A DNA stretch of 40,943 nucleotides from Desulfosporosinus lacus DSM 15449 (GTDB lineage Bacteria > Bacillota > Desulfitobacteriia > Desulfitobacteriales > Desulfitobacteriaceae). The notes beneath the pieces were generated by a model that was given only the letters and a program-made list of their open reading frames with translations, made no database searches and was not told where the DNA came from. Position 1 is the stretch's first letter, and every line of letters starts with the position of its first letter. The position numbers and the translations under genes are program-made. Below, piece by piece: positions 34,444-40,943 of this stretch. The stretch lies in the NCBI RefSeq assembly GCF_900129935.1, contig NZ_FQXJ01000031.1, forward strand, positions 1 to 40,943, given 5' to 3'.

Positions 34444-35442
34444 GTGATAAATTTGGACTATAGCACGCTCGGACACTTAACACAGATATTTGGCCCATCA
34501 GGTTCCGAAGAGCTGGTCGCGAAATATATATCCACTCAGTTGCGGCCTTATTGTGACGAACTAAAGACAGACACTTTAGGAAATCTCATCGTCACGCGTC
34601 ATGGAACTGGTAAAAAAATCATGGTTGCTGCTCATATGGATGAAATCGGCTTGATGATCACTCATATCGATCAAGAGGGGTTCTTGCGTTTTACCCCCCT
34701 CGGTGGAGTGCGCATCCCTAACTTAGTTGGACAGAGAGTTGAGTTGAGTAAGGGGAGGGTAGGAACAGTTGGAGTTGAAAAGTTAGATAAGCCGAGCGAT
34801 TTCAAACTTGATAAACTCTATCTGGATATTGGCGCATCTTCGCGGGAAGAAGCGGAACAGATTGTCCACATAGGAGAAACGGCAGTTTTTATGGGAGATT
34901 TCGTGGAATCCGGATCTAGAATCATAGCCAAGGCCCTTGATGACCGGATTGGTTGTTTTATAGCAATGGAAGCCTTTAAACGTACTAAGTCCCCTCATGA
35001 ATTGGCGTTTGTTTTTACGGCGCAAGAAGAAATTGGGACTCGCGGTGCCAAAACGGCTGCCTATGCTCTTGAACCTGACTTAGCAATTGCTGTGGATGTC
35101 ACAGCTACCGGAGATACCCCTAAAGCACATACTATGTCTGTTAAGTTAGGAAGTGGTGTGGGGATCAAAGTCCTCGATCGTTCTATGATCACCTCTCCAC
35201 AAATTAAGCGTTGGATGGCAGCGGTTGCCACTGAACGAAATATTCCCTTCCAGTGGGAGATTTTAGAGTATGGGGGGACAGATTCTGGAGCTATTCATTT
35301 GTCCAGGGGAGGAGTACCTTCAGGAGTGTTATCCATACCGACTCGATATGTGCACAGCCCGGCTGAAATGATTGACACACGTGATGTTAAAGCTGCTGTG
35401 GATTTGCTTGTGGCTCTGTTAGAGAGCGCTGCAGAATTATAG
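34444..35442 (+). CDS. M42-family aminopeptidase, third of three
   Basis: This 332-residue M42 peptidase has the complete metal site: AAHMDEIGLM, KALDDRIG, TAQEEIGTRGA, AVDVTATGD and RYVHSPAE. The GTG at 34444 follows AAGGAGG (34431-34437) with proper spacing; a TTG at 34426 would place that site inside the gene. Three adjacent M42 genes could give enzymes with different residue preferences or mixed-subunit particles. No terminator with a clear T-tract follows within 100 bp. Confidence 0.9.
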   Translation: MINLDYSTLGHLTQIFGPSGSEELVAKYISTQLRPYCDELKTDTLGNLIVTRHGTGKKIMVAAHMDEIGLMITHIDQEGFLRFTPLGGVRIPNLVGQRVELSKGRVGTVGVEKLDKPSDFKLDKLYLDIGASSREEAEQIVHIGETAVFMGDFVESGSRIIAKALDDRIGCFIAMEAFKRTKSPHELAFVFTAQEEIGTRGAKTAAYALEPDLAIAVDVTATGDTPKAHTMSVKLGSGVGIKVLDRSMITSPQIKRWMAAVATERNIPFQWEILEYGGTDSGAIHLSRGGVPSGVLSIPTRYVHSPAEMIDTRDVKAAVDLLVALLESAAEL

Positions 35443-35562
35443 AAGAGAGACTCATCGGCGTCTGCAAGGGGCTTCTCGTTTTGATGACGTGAAGTCCTTA
35501 TTTTTATGCAATGATGGCCTTGAAGCTTATTCACTGAGGAATTCGCAAATTATGAAAAGATA

Positions 35563-35616
35563 TTGAATTTCGAGCTTGTGACATATATATTATTAGCTAG
35601 ATATATACTTTTAGCC
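35563..35616 (+). promoter_or_regulatory. predicted padR promoter with operator-like repeat
   Basis: TTGAAT (35563-35568), a 17-bp spacer and TATATT (35586-35591) form a promoter. Two bases later begins a 22-bp sequence (35594-35615, core TAGCTAGATATATACTT) that recurs exactly at the nuo promoter. An imperfect left half ACATATATAT (35581-35590) mirrors ATATATACTT (35601-35610) around the TAGCTA core. This is the position expected for an autoregulatory PadR operator. Confidence 0.6.
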
Positions 35617-35639
35617 ATATAGGCAGAGAGGATGAAACT

Positions 35640-35784
35640 ATGGTTAACACCTTAATTTCGTCAGACATTGTGATTACCCAGGGATTACAGACCTTCTCCA
35701 GTAATCAAGTAGGTTTACCATGAAGCGTTGTTGGAACGGGTCTGTAAGGTAGACGGCCACGTATACTTTCCAATCGGTACATAA
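35640..35784 (+). pseudogene. possible frameshifted small ORF in the padR leader
   Basis: An ATG at 35640 with a fitting GAGAGGATGAAACT site opens a 27-codon frame that stops at 35723. In the next frame, starting at 35719, 21 sensible codons follow, ending at 35784. Joined by a one-base change near 35718 they would give a 47-residue protein (NTLISSDIVITQGL ... VDGHVYFPIGT). It may be a decayed gene, a leader peptide or chance. I do not recognise it. Confidence 0.3.
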
Positions 35785-35816
35785 AAGAATAAACAGAATA
35801 AGGAGAGTAGTAAGTC

Positions 35817-36359
35817 ATGCCGGTTAAACACGCCATCTTAGGTATTTTAAAAGAAGCCCCACGCCATGGATATGAACTAAAAAGTATTTTTGATGCGCGA
35901 ATAGGGAACTTCTGGAACCTTAATTACGGACAAATCTACACCACACTAGACAGGCTGGATAAAGAAGGACTCGTTAGCGGAACTGAAGAAGAGCAAAGTT
36001 TTCGGCCAGACAAGAAAGTGTACGATATTAGCCCGCAAGGGGTCCGGGAGTTAGAGCGTTGGCTCCAAGAACCGGCTACCAAACCAAGGGCTTTACGAGA
36101 TGAATTCTTTATAAAATTAGTGTTCATTAGCAGGGAGAATCCGGAACTTGCGCTCCAACTCCTTGAACGACAGACTCAAATATACATGGAGCAAATGAGA
36201 GAACTGACAGAAACTAAGTACCGCCTGAGCAAAGGTGGGATTAACCGGGAGAATATGATGACTGATCTTCTCACAGATGCGGCATTGTATCACGCGGAAG
36301 CCGATGTGCGGTGGTTGAGCCATGTAGAAGCCAAGATCCTTGAGTATGCCAGGACATAG
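35817..36359 (+). CDS. PadR-family transcriptional regulator
   Basis: This 180-residue PadR regulator has the N-terminal winged helix (about 1-80): ILGILKEAPRHGYELKSIFD, NLNYGQIYTTLDRLDKEGLV and DKKVYDISPQGVRELERWL. The C-terminal helical domain (about 95-178) serves for dimerisation (PadR C-terminal, VirR-like type). AAGGAGAG precedes the ATG. Its promoter shares a 22-bp element with the promoter of the nuo operon immediately downstream, so autoregulation and control of nuo are likely. A strong terminator ends it. The signal it senses is unknown; many PadR proteins respond to phenolic acids or other small hydrophobic compounds. Confidence 0.92.
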   Translation: MPVKHAILGILKEAPRHGYELKSIFDARIGNFWNLNYGQIYTTLDRLDKEGLVSGTEEEQSFRPDKKVYDISPQGVRELERWLQEPATKPRALRDEFFIKLVFISRENPELALQLLERQTQIYMEQMRELTETKYRLSKGGINRENMMTDLLTDAALYHAEADVRWLSHVEAKILEYART

Positions 36360-36380
36360 GTGTTCCTTTTGACTGAATTT

Positions 36381-36426
36381 CCTTCGGTCCCCTTATCCAT
36401 TTGGAGAAGGGGACCGAAGGTTTTTT
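36381..36426 (+). terminator. terminator after padR
   Basis: CCTTCGGTCCCCTT (36381-36394) pairs perfectly with AAGGGGACCGAAGG (36407-36420), followed by TTTTTT. It separates padR from the nuo operon. Confidence 0.92.
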
Positions 36427-36860
36427 CATTGACAGGATCTTAAAATACTAGTGTTCTTAGAGACAGCGATTTGTTGAAGTTAACGCTTTAAAGTTGTTTT
36501 TTCGCTTATTATGCGGGGATATAGTATTTAATTAATTTACTTGGCAGTTTATGTAACATAATGGGTAATTTTACAAGTTATAAAATTATCTATCAATTGA
36601 AGTCAATTTTCTCTAAGTATATACTAATAGCTAGATATATACTTTTAGCTATTGTAATATCCTTTTAGCCACGGCGTTTGGGGAGTGTCGAAACGTGCTT
36701 CATAAGGGCTAGTTTATCAATAAATCAGTGCCGAGACTGATATTAACGAGGAGTTATATCAGTTTTAAGGTAGGTATTAAGGAAGGAGGGAATAAGGTTA
36801 CAACTTACATCTCGAAAGGAAGTGAACTGGCACTAAAGCTGAGTGAAAGGAGAGAATAAA
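36427..36860. other. nuo operon promoter and leader region
   Basis: These 434 bp contain the predicted nuo promoter with the PadR-type repeat (36597-36670) and a leader of about 230 nt. The leader has a small ATCAGT/ACTGAT hairpin (about 36724-36741) and several purine-rich AAGGAGG-like stretches that are not followed by start codons. No other gene is seen. Confidence 0.6.
36597..36670 (+). promoter_or_regulatory. predicted nuo promoter with operator-like repeat shared with padR
   Basis: TTGAAG (36597-36602), a 17-bp spacer and TATACT (36620-36625) form a promoter. The 22-bp sequence at 36628-36649 is identical to the one at the padR promoter and also starts 2 bp after the -10. AAGTATATAC (36615-36624) and ATATATACTT (36635-36644) form an inverted repeat around it and overlap the -10. 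A further partial copy, ATATCCTTTTAGCC, lies at 36657-36670. Binding here would block transcription. Confidence 0.6.
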
Positions 36861-37217
36861 ATGTCAGATAATTTTGCTGCAGTGGGACTGTTACTTGCGT
36901 TTGCAGTGGTTTTACCGATCGTAGTGATGACTATTGTGCATCTGCTGGCACCCCATAAGCCGCATAAGGAAAAATTAACAACCTATGAATGTGGTAATTT
37001 GCCAATTGGTAAGGCCTGGATTGGATTCAAAAGTAACTACTTTCTTTATGCTATTGTCTTTGCCGCCTTTAGTGTAGAAACAATCTTTTTGTATCCTTGG
37101 GCATTGACGTTCCGTAAACTAGGGACCTTTGCTTTTGTAGAAATGTTTGTCTTCATGATTATTCTCATCGTCGGTTTTTGGTACGCTTGGAAGGAAGGTG
37201 CTTTGGAGTGGATGTAA
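36861..37217 (+). CDS. nuoA: NADH-quinone oxidoreductase-like complex I, subunit A
   Basis: This 118-residue membrane subunit of respiratory complex I has three transmembrane helices (about 6-27, 61-80, 88-110). The matrix-loop motif [13 protein letters not shown] has the conserved Glu-Cys-Gly of NuoA. AAAGGAGAG precedes the ATG at 36861; a GTG 18 bp upstream would include that site. It is the first gene of the nuo operon. Its 3' end overlaps nuoB by about 10 bp. Confidence 0.93.
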   Translation: MSDNFAAVGLLLAFAVVLPIVVMTIVHLLAPHKPHKEKLTTYECGNLPIGKAWIGFKSNYFLYAIVFAAFSVETIFLYPWALTFRKLGTFAFVEMFVFMIILIVGFWYAWKEGALEWM

Positions 37218-37729
37218 AAAGGGAGATGGAGCTGCGCGATGCTGAGGCTATGGAAGAAAAAAATATTTTGCTTACCAGCATAGAAAAGTTCTTGAACTGG
37301 GGCCGAGTGCATTCTTTTTGGCCTAATTCATTCGGTCTGGCTTGTTGTGCGATTGAGATGGCATCAACAGGAAATCCCCGTTATGACTTATCTCGTTTCG
37401 GGTATGAGGTGTTCCAAGCTTCGCCGAGACAAGCTGATTTAATGATTGTGGCAGGAACATTGACGAGGAAAATGGCACCAGTAGCACGGCGTATCTATGA
37501 TCAAATGCCAGAGCCTAAATGGGCTATTGCCATGGGCAATTGTGCCTGCTCAGGGGGGCCGTTTGCAGACTCCTATGCTGTGGTACCGGGGGCGGATAGC
37601 ATAATTCCGATTGACGTCTATATACCAGGATGCCCACCCAGGCCGGAATCTTTGATTTTTGGGATGTTACAACTTAAACAGAAGATCCAAAATCCTGCTA
37701 AGGCGAGGTTAATTAAGTATGGTAAGTGA
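37208..37729 (+). CDS. nuoB: complex I subunit B with the N2 iron-sulfur cluster
   Basis: NuoB holds the terminal [4Fe-4S] cluster (N2) that passes electrons to quinone. All four cysteine ligands are visible: the tandem pair in GLACCAIEM, one in GNCACSGG and one in PGCPPRPE. I chose GTG 37208, which follows GGAAGG at suitable distance and overlaps nuoA; the ATG at 37226 sits too close to GGGAG. This gives 173 residues. The 3' end overlaps nuoC by 11 bp. Confidence 0.94.
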   Translation: MDVKREMELRDAEAMEEKNILLTSIEKFLNWGRVHSFWPNSFGLACCAIEMASTGNPRYDLSRFGYEVFQASPRQADLMIVAGTLTRKMAPVARRIYDQMPEPKWAIAMGNCACSGGPFADSYAVVPGADSIIPIDVYIPGCPPRPESLIFGMLQLKQKIQNPAKARLIKYGK

Positions 37730-38207
37730 TATTTTGAGAGTCCGAGTGAGCGAATTAGCTGCCAGGTTTAACGGAGAAGTTGAAGAGAACATGGGCGAGC
37801 TTGAATTAACTGTTGATGGCCGATACATATTAGAAGCTTTAACTGATGCTAAGAACTTTGCAGATGTCCCATGTGATTTTTTGCATGACCTATGTGGAAT
37901 GGATCTGGGGGATCACCTCGAAGTTGTTTACCAATTATCCAGTCTTCGCGGTCCTCAGCGTTTACGTATTATAGCCAGAGTTGAGCGGGATAATCCTGTG
38001 ATTAACTCAGTTACTCAGATCTGGAAGGGGTCAGACTTTTTAGAGCGTGAAGCCTTCGATATGTTCGGCTTGCAATTCAGAGGACATCCAAATTTGAAAC
38101 GTATCTATATGTGGGATGATTTTGAAGGATATCCAATGCGGAAGGATTATGTGATTGAGAGTCATGAACAACGTGCTGTTATGAGAGTAAGAAAAGAAGG
38201 GGAATAG
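37719..38207 (+). CDS. nuoC: complex I subunit C (30 kDa)
   Basis: This 162-residue hydrophilic subunit of the peripheral arm has the family signature in [41 protein letters not shown], here quoted by its cores EREAFDMFG and EGYPMRKDY. It is separate from NuoD, not fused as in enteric bacteria. The ATG lies within the end of nuoB. nuoD follows after 11 bp. Confidence 0.94.
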   Translation: MVSDILRVRVSELAARFNGEVEENMGELELTVDGRYILEALTDAKNFADVPCDFLHDLCGMDLGDHLEVVYQLSSLRGPQRLRIIARVERDNPVINSVTQIWKGSDFLEREAFDMFGLQFRGHPNLKRIYMWDDFEGYPMRKDYVIESHEQRAVMRVRKEGE

Positions 38208-38218
38208 GTGGGGAAACT

Positions 38219-39322
38219 ATGATGATTGAAGGAACTCAAGAGTACTCCTTAAACATGGGCCCCCAACACCCGAGTACGCATGGCGTGTTTCGCATGGTGG
38301 TCCATTTGGATGGAGAGGTTGTTACTAAAGTTGAACCCAAAATCGGCTATCTCCATCGTGGTCTGGAAAAAATGGCAGAAAGTCGAACTTATACTCAGTT
38401 TATTCCGTACACAGACCGCTTAGATTATCTGGCAGGTCCACATAACAGTCTTGGTTACGTCCAAGCAGTTGAGAAATTGATGGATACAGAAGTGCCTGAG
38501 CGTGCTGAGTACCTCCGCATCATCTTTGCAGAATTAGGGCGGATTGCCAGTCATTTGGTTATGATCGCGAGTGGATCTTTAGATATTAGCGGCTGGACTC
38601 CCTGGAGTTATTGTTTCCGTGACCGCGAGCGGATCCTCGACCTGTTTGAAATGACGGCGGGCAATCGTATGACTCCCAATTACTTCCGAATCGGCGGGGT
38701 CAGTCAAGATGTTCCGGAGGAGTTTATGCCTGCCCTTAAGAGTTTTCTAGAGGATATGCCTGAGATGATTGAGGAGTACTATGGTATCTTTTTCGGGAAT
38801 GAGATTGCTCAATCACGCATGAAAAGTGTTGGGATTCTTCCTAAGGAATTGGCAGAAAATCTGCTGATAACTGGGGCCAATCTACGGGCTTCTGGAGTAC
38901 AGTATGACGTGCGTAAGGCTGAGCCTTACGGTATTTACGACAGGTTTGATTTCGAGATCCCGGTGTTGTATGGATGCGATACCTATGACCGGCACTTTAT
39001 TCGACTGCTGGAGATCCAAGAGAGTAAAAAGATTATCGAACAGGCTTACAAAGACATCCCAGCAGGCCCTGTGATGACGAAGGTTCCTAAGGTGCTTAAG
39101 CCGCCGGTTGGCAAAGTTTATCACCGAGTTGAGAACCCTAAGGGAGAAATGGGTTGGTACATTGTTAGTAATGGGTCGACGAAACCGGCTCGAGTTCGGA
39201 TTCGTACCGGTGCATTTGTTAACGTTCAAATGCTGCCTGAGATAGTTAAAGGTTGGAAGATACAAGATCTTGTGACTATTTTCGCATCTATGGATCTTGT
39301 TTTAGGGGAAGTGGATAAGTAA
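38219..39322 (+). CDS. nuoD: complex I subunit D (49 kDa)
   Basis: NuoD forms the quinone-reducing site together with NuoB. The 367 residues contain [43 protein letters not shown] and the C-terminal DLVLGEVDK. The HPSTHG loop contains the histidine that contacts the quinone head in studied enzymes. The cysteines that bind NiFe in related hydrogenases are absent, as expected. A second ATG follows immediately (38222). nuoE, nuoF and nuoG do not follow; the next gene is nuoH. Confidence 0.95.
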   Translation: MMIEGTQEYSLNMGPQHPSTHGVFRMVVHLDGEVVTKVEPKIGYLHRGLEKMAESRTYTQFIPYTDRLDYLAGPHNSLGYVQAVEKLMDTEVPERAEYLRIIFAELGRIASHLVMIASGSLDISGWTPWSYCFRDRERILDLFEMTAGNRMTPNYFRIGGVSQDVPEEFMPALKSFLEDMPEMIEEYYGIFFGNEIAQSRMKSVGILPKELAENLLITGANLRASGVQYDVRKAEPYGIYDRFDFEIPVLYGCDTYDRHFIRLLEIQESKKIIEQAYKDIPAGPVMTKVPKVLKPPVGKVYHRVENPKGEMGWYIVSNGSTKPARVRIRTGAFVNVQMLPEIVKGWKIQDLVTIFASMDLVLGEVDK

Positions 39323-39348
39323 GAAATTTTCAATGAGGGGAGAAGAAG

Positions 39349-40404
39349 ATGGACGCTTTAAACAATCTGTTTGTAAATATTGCGGCCGCCATCCGTGGAC
39401 TTTTTGCCGATTCCCACTCGTTTGGAGCTGACTTGAGCATTAATATTATCGTATTTATTATGCTCTTTTTGATTATGGTCGTTGCAGCTTTGTTTCTTAG
39501 TTTGGTGGAACGCAAATTTGCCCACTGGGTATCACAGAGATCAGGTCCCAATAGACTTGGGCCACACGGCTGGTTCCAATTTATCGCTGATGCGGTGAAA
39601 ATGTTGGGTAAGGAAGATATTACCCCTGCCAATGTCGATAAATTCCTCTTTAAAATGGCTCCCATGATGCTAGTAGGTGTTACCTTGATGGTATTTGGTG
39701 TCATTCCTTTTGGTGAAGAAATGGTCGCCATTGACCTTGACCTGGGTATACTTTACTTTTTTGCAGTTTCTTCATTAACAACCTTGGGGATCTTAATGGC
39801 CGGATGGGCATCCAATAATAAATACTCTTTGCTAGGGGGACTGCGGGCAGTAGCTCAAATGATCAGTTACGAAATACCCTTGATCTTTTCTTTACTAGGG
39901 GTAGTCATGATTACTCAGACCTTTAATTTATCAGCCATTATTGAAGCTCAGAAAACCATTCCTTTTATTTTCCTTCAACCTTTGGCTTTTCTAATTTTCC
40001 TGATAGCTGGGATTGCGGAGACTAATCGGGCTCCTTTTGATCATGTCCAAGGAGAACAAGAGATCGTCGCCGGACCGTTCACGGAATACTCCGGACTTAG
40101 GTGGGGATTGTTCATGCTGGCCGAATACGGTAATGTGGTCGCCACATCGGCAATCGCTGTTACGATGTTCCTGGGTGGTTGGTACGGTCCTGAATTCCTA
40201 CCCGGGTGGTTATGGTTTATTCTCAAGATCTGGTTAGTAATTTTCTTAATGATGTGGGTTCGGTGGACCTTTGTCCGGATGAGAATCGATCATCTTATGC
40301 ATTTTGCCTGGAAGATCTTACTTCCTTTAGCGTTAGTCAATATCTTCTTAACAGGTCTGGGCATTTATGTTTACGATTTATTCATTGTGCGGATTGGAGG
40401 GTAA
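39349..40404 (+). CDS. nuoH: complex I subunit H
   Basis: NuoH is the membrane subunit that connects the peripheral arm to the proton-pumping arm and lines the quinone tunnel. The 351 residues have about eight helices. Signatures are [20 protein letters not shown] (core GPNRLGPHG) and [20 protein letters not shown] with TEYSG. The usual FDLPEAESELVAG variant is replaced by [13 protein letters not shown], retaining the acidic residues. GAGGGGAGAAG precedes the ATG. nuoI starts 5 bp after its stop. Confidence 0.94.
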   Translation: MDALNNLFVNIAAAIRGLFADSHSFGADLSINIIVFIMLFLIMVVAALFLSLVERKFAHWVSQRSGPNRLGPHGWFQFIADAVKMLGKEDITPANVDKFLFKMAPMMLVGVTLMVFGVIPFGEEMVAIDLDLGILYFFAVSSLTTLGILMAGWASNNKYSLLGGLRAVAQMISYEIPLIFSLLGVVMITQTFNLSAIIEAQKTIPFIFLQPLAFLIFLIAGIAETNRAPFDHVQGEQEIVAGPFTEYSGLRWGLFMLAEYGNVVATSAIAVTMFLGGWYGPEFLPGWLWFILKIWLVIFLMMWVRWTFVRMRIDHLMHFAWKILLPLALVNIFLTGLGIYVYDLFIVRIGG

Positions 40405-40408
40405 AAGA

Positions 40409-40822
40409 GTGTTTGGTAAAGGTTTATTAAAAGGCTTGAGTATTACAATTAAACGTCTCTACGGACCTAATCTTACAGAATATTATCCTGAAGTAAAGCC
40501 GATTCTTCCCACCCGTACACGGAGTTCTATGGTTCTTGAACCTGAAAAGTGTATTTCTTGCGGGCTTTGTATCAACGCTTGTCCGAATCAGGTTATTATT
40601 CTAACCAGCGAAAAGGATGAGAAAAATAAGAAAGTATTACAGACTTACCATATGAACATGGGCCGCTGCTTGTTGTGCGGGTTATGTACGGAAGCCTGCC
40701 CAACCAAAGCCCTTAAACTCTGCCAAGTCTATGAGAATGCGGTCTACCATCGCCAAGAATTACTTTGGGACATGATAGCGCGTTCCAAACAAGCGAACAT
40801 ATCAAGCGGGAAGGTGGAGTGA
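40409..40822 (+). CDS. nuoI: complex I subunit I, 2x[4Fe-4S] ferredoxin-like
   Basis: NuoI carries two [4Fe-4S] clusters (N6a, N6b) that feed electrons toward NuoB. Both binding motifs are intact: CISCGLCINACP and CLLCGLCTEACP. The GTG at 40409 follows GGAGGG (40396-40401) at good distance and gives 137 residues; an ATG at 40367 would overlap nuoH by 38 bp and adds a non-homologous tail. nuoJ follows after 2 bp. Confidence 0.94.
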   Translation: MFGKGLLKGLSITIKRLYGPNLTEYYPEVKPILPTRTRSSMVLEPEKCISCGLCINACPNQVIILTSEKDEKNKKVLQTYHMNMGRCLLCGLCTEACPTKALKLCQVYENAVYHRQELLWDMIARSKQANISSGKVE

Positions 40823-40824
40823 GG

Positions 40825-40943
40825 GTGAGCACAATCGTTTTCTTTATTTTTGCGATTCTGTCGATTGCAGCAGCTTGGAGTGTTGTGACCTCCAAGAACA
40901 TTGTGCACAGTGCGCTCTATCTGGCTCTGTCTTTCTCTGGAGT
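40825..40943 (+). CDS. nuoJ: complex I subunit J (partial, cut by window end)
   Basis: A GTG start 2 bp after nuoI opens a frame for a hydrophobic N terminus (VFFIFAILSIAAAWSVV) followed by TSKNIVHSALYLALSFSG. That matches the first helix and the conserved NPVHSALYL-like stretch of NuoJ. Only 39 codons are inside the window. GGAAGGTGGAGTGAG precedes the start. Its presence shows that the operon continues, presumably with nuoK, L, M and N. Confidence 0.88.
   Translation, partial: MSTIVFFIFAILSIAAAWSVVTSKNIVHSALYLALSFSG

Larger units (their letters stand above)
35443..35816. other. padR upstream region
   Basis: These 374 bp hold the predicted padR promoter and operator (35563-35616) and a possible frameshifted small gene (35640-35784). 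The part between the M42 stop and 35560 shows nothing recognisable. Confidence 0.6.

Noticed and set aside
1-40943. CRISPR arrays, tRNA and rRNA genes, prophage or defence genes
   Set aside because: No spaced direct repeats, tRNA-like cloverleaf or recognisable defence or phage genes were seen on either strand.

Overview
The window comes from a spore-forming, probably anaerobic low-to-mid GC Firmicute. A complete GerA/GerB/GerC-type germinant receptor operon shows the spore former. A nuo operon that goes straight from nuoD to nuoH, without nuoEFG, fits the 11-subunit complex I of Desulfosporosinus/Desulfitobacterium-like Peptococcaceae; that placement is inference from gene content. I found no rRNA, tRNA, CRISPR array or intact transposase.

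Layout. (1) 1-4.8 kb: two small tandem hairpins that may be a decayed insertion-sequence end, then a sugar-binding lipoprotein, a hybrid histidine kinase with two receivers, and a convergent NarL-type regulator; no transporter genes accompany the binding protein. (2) 5.0-6.1 kb: promoter, FMN riboswitch and a stand-alone ribB, followed by an unusually long perfect hairpin. (3) 6.2-20.1 kb: a phosphonate (C-P lyase) locus: a PhnF-like GntR regulator, a PhoP-box-like repeat array, phnGHIJK, a hexapeptide acetyltransferase, phnL, phnD, phnC, two phnE, phnM, a GNAT acetyltransferase, a PHP-domain phosphoesterase and an inositol-monophosphatase-family protein. phnN and phnP are absent; the PHP protein probably does the cyclic-phosphate step. 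(4) 20.1-27.2 kb, minus strand: ykuK-like gene, a eukaryotic-type hexokinase, a GH13 glucosidase, a fused trehalose-6-phosphate synthase/phosphatase, and a small PQ-loop-like membrane protein. (5) 27.4-31.3 kb: gerA-gerB-gerC-type operon in which gerB seems to have lost its ATG start to ATA. (6) 31.5-35.4 kb: an unknown membrane protein and three tandem M42 aminopeptidases. (7) 35.6-40.9 kb: a PadR regulator and nuoABCDHI, with nuoJ cut by the window end.

How the genes work together. The phn locus would import phosphonates (PhnDCE), break the C-P bond through ribose intermediates (PhnGHIJKLM), and recover phosphate through the PHP and perhaps the IMPase protein. Four 11-bp-spaced TTAACA-like units upstream of phnG point to phosphate-starvation control. 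The trehalose cluster can make trehalose, split alpha-glucosides and rephosphorylate free glucose.

The most interesting regulatory signal is at the right end. A 22-bp sequence sits 2 bp downstream of the -10 box in both the predicted padR promoter and the predicted nuo promoter, with the same -35/-10 geometry. This suggests that PadR controls both itself and the respiratory complex I operon.
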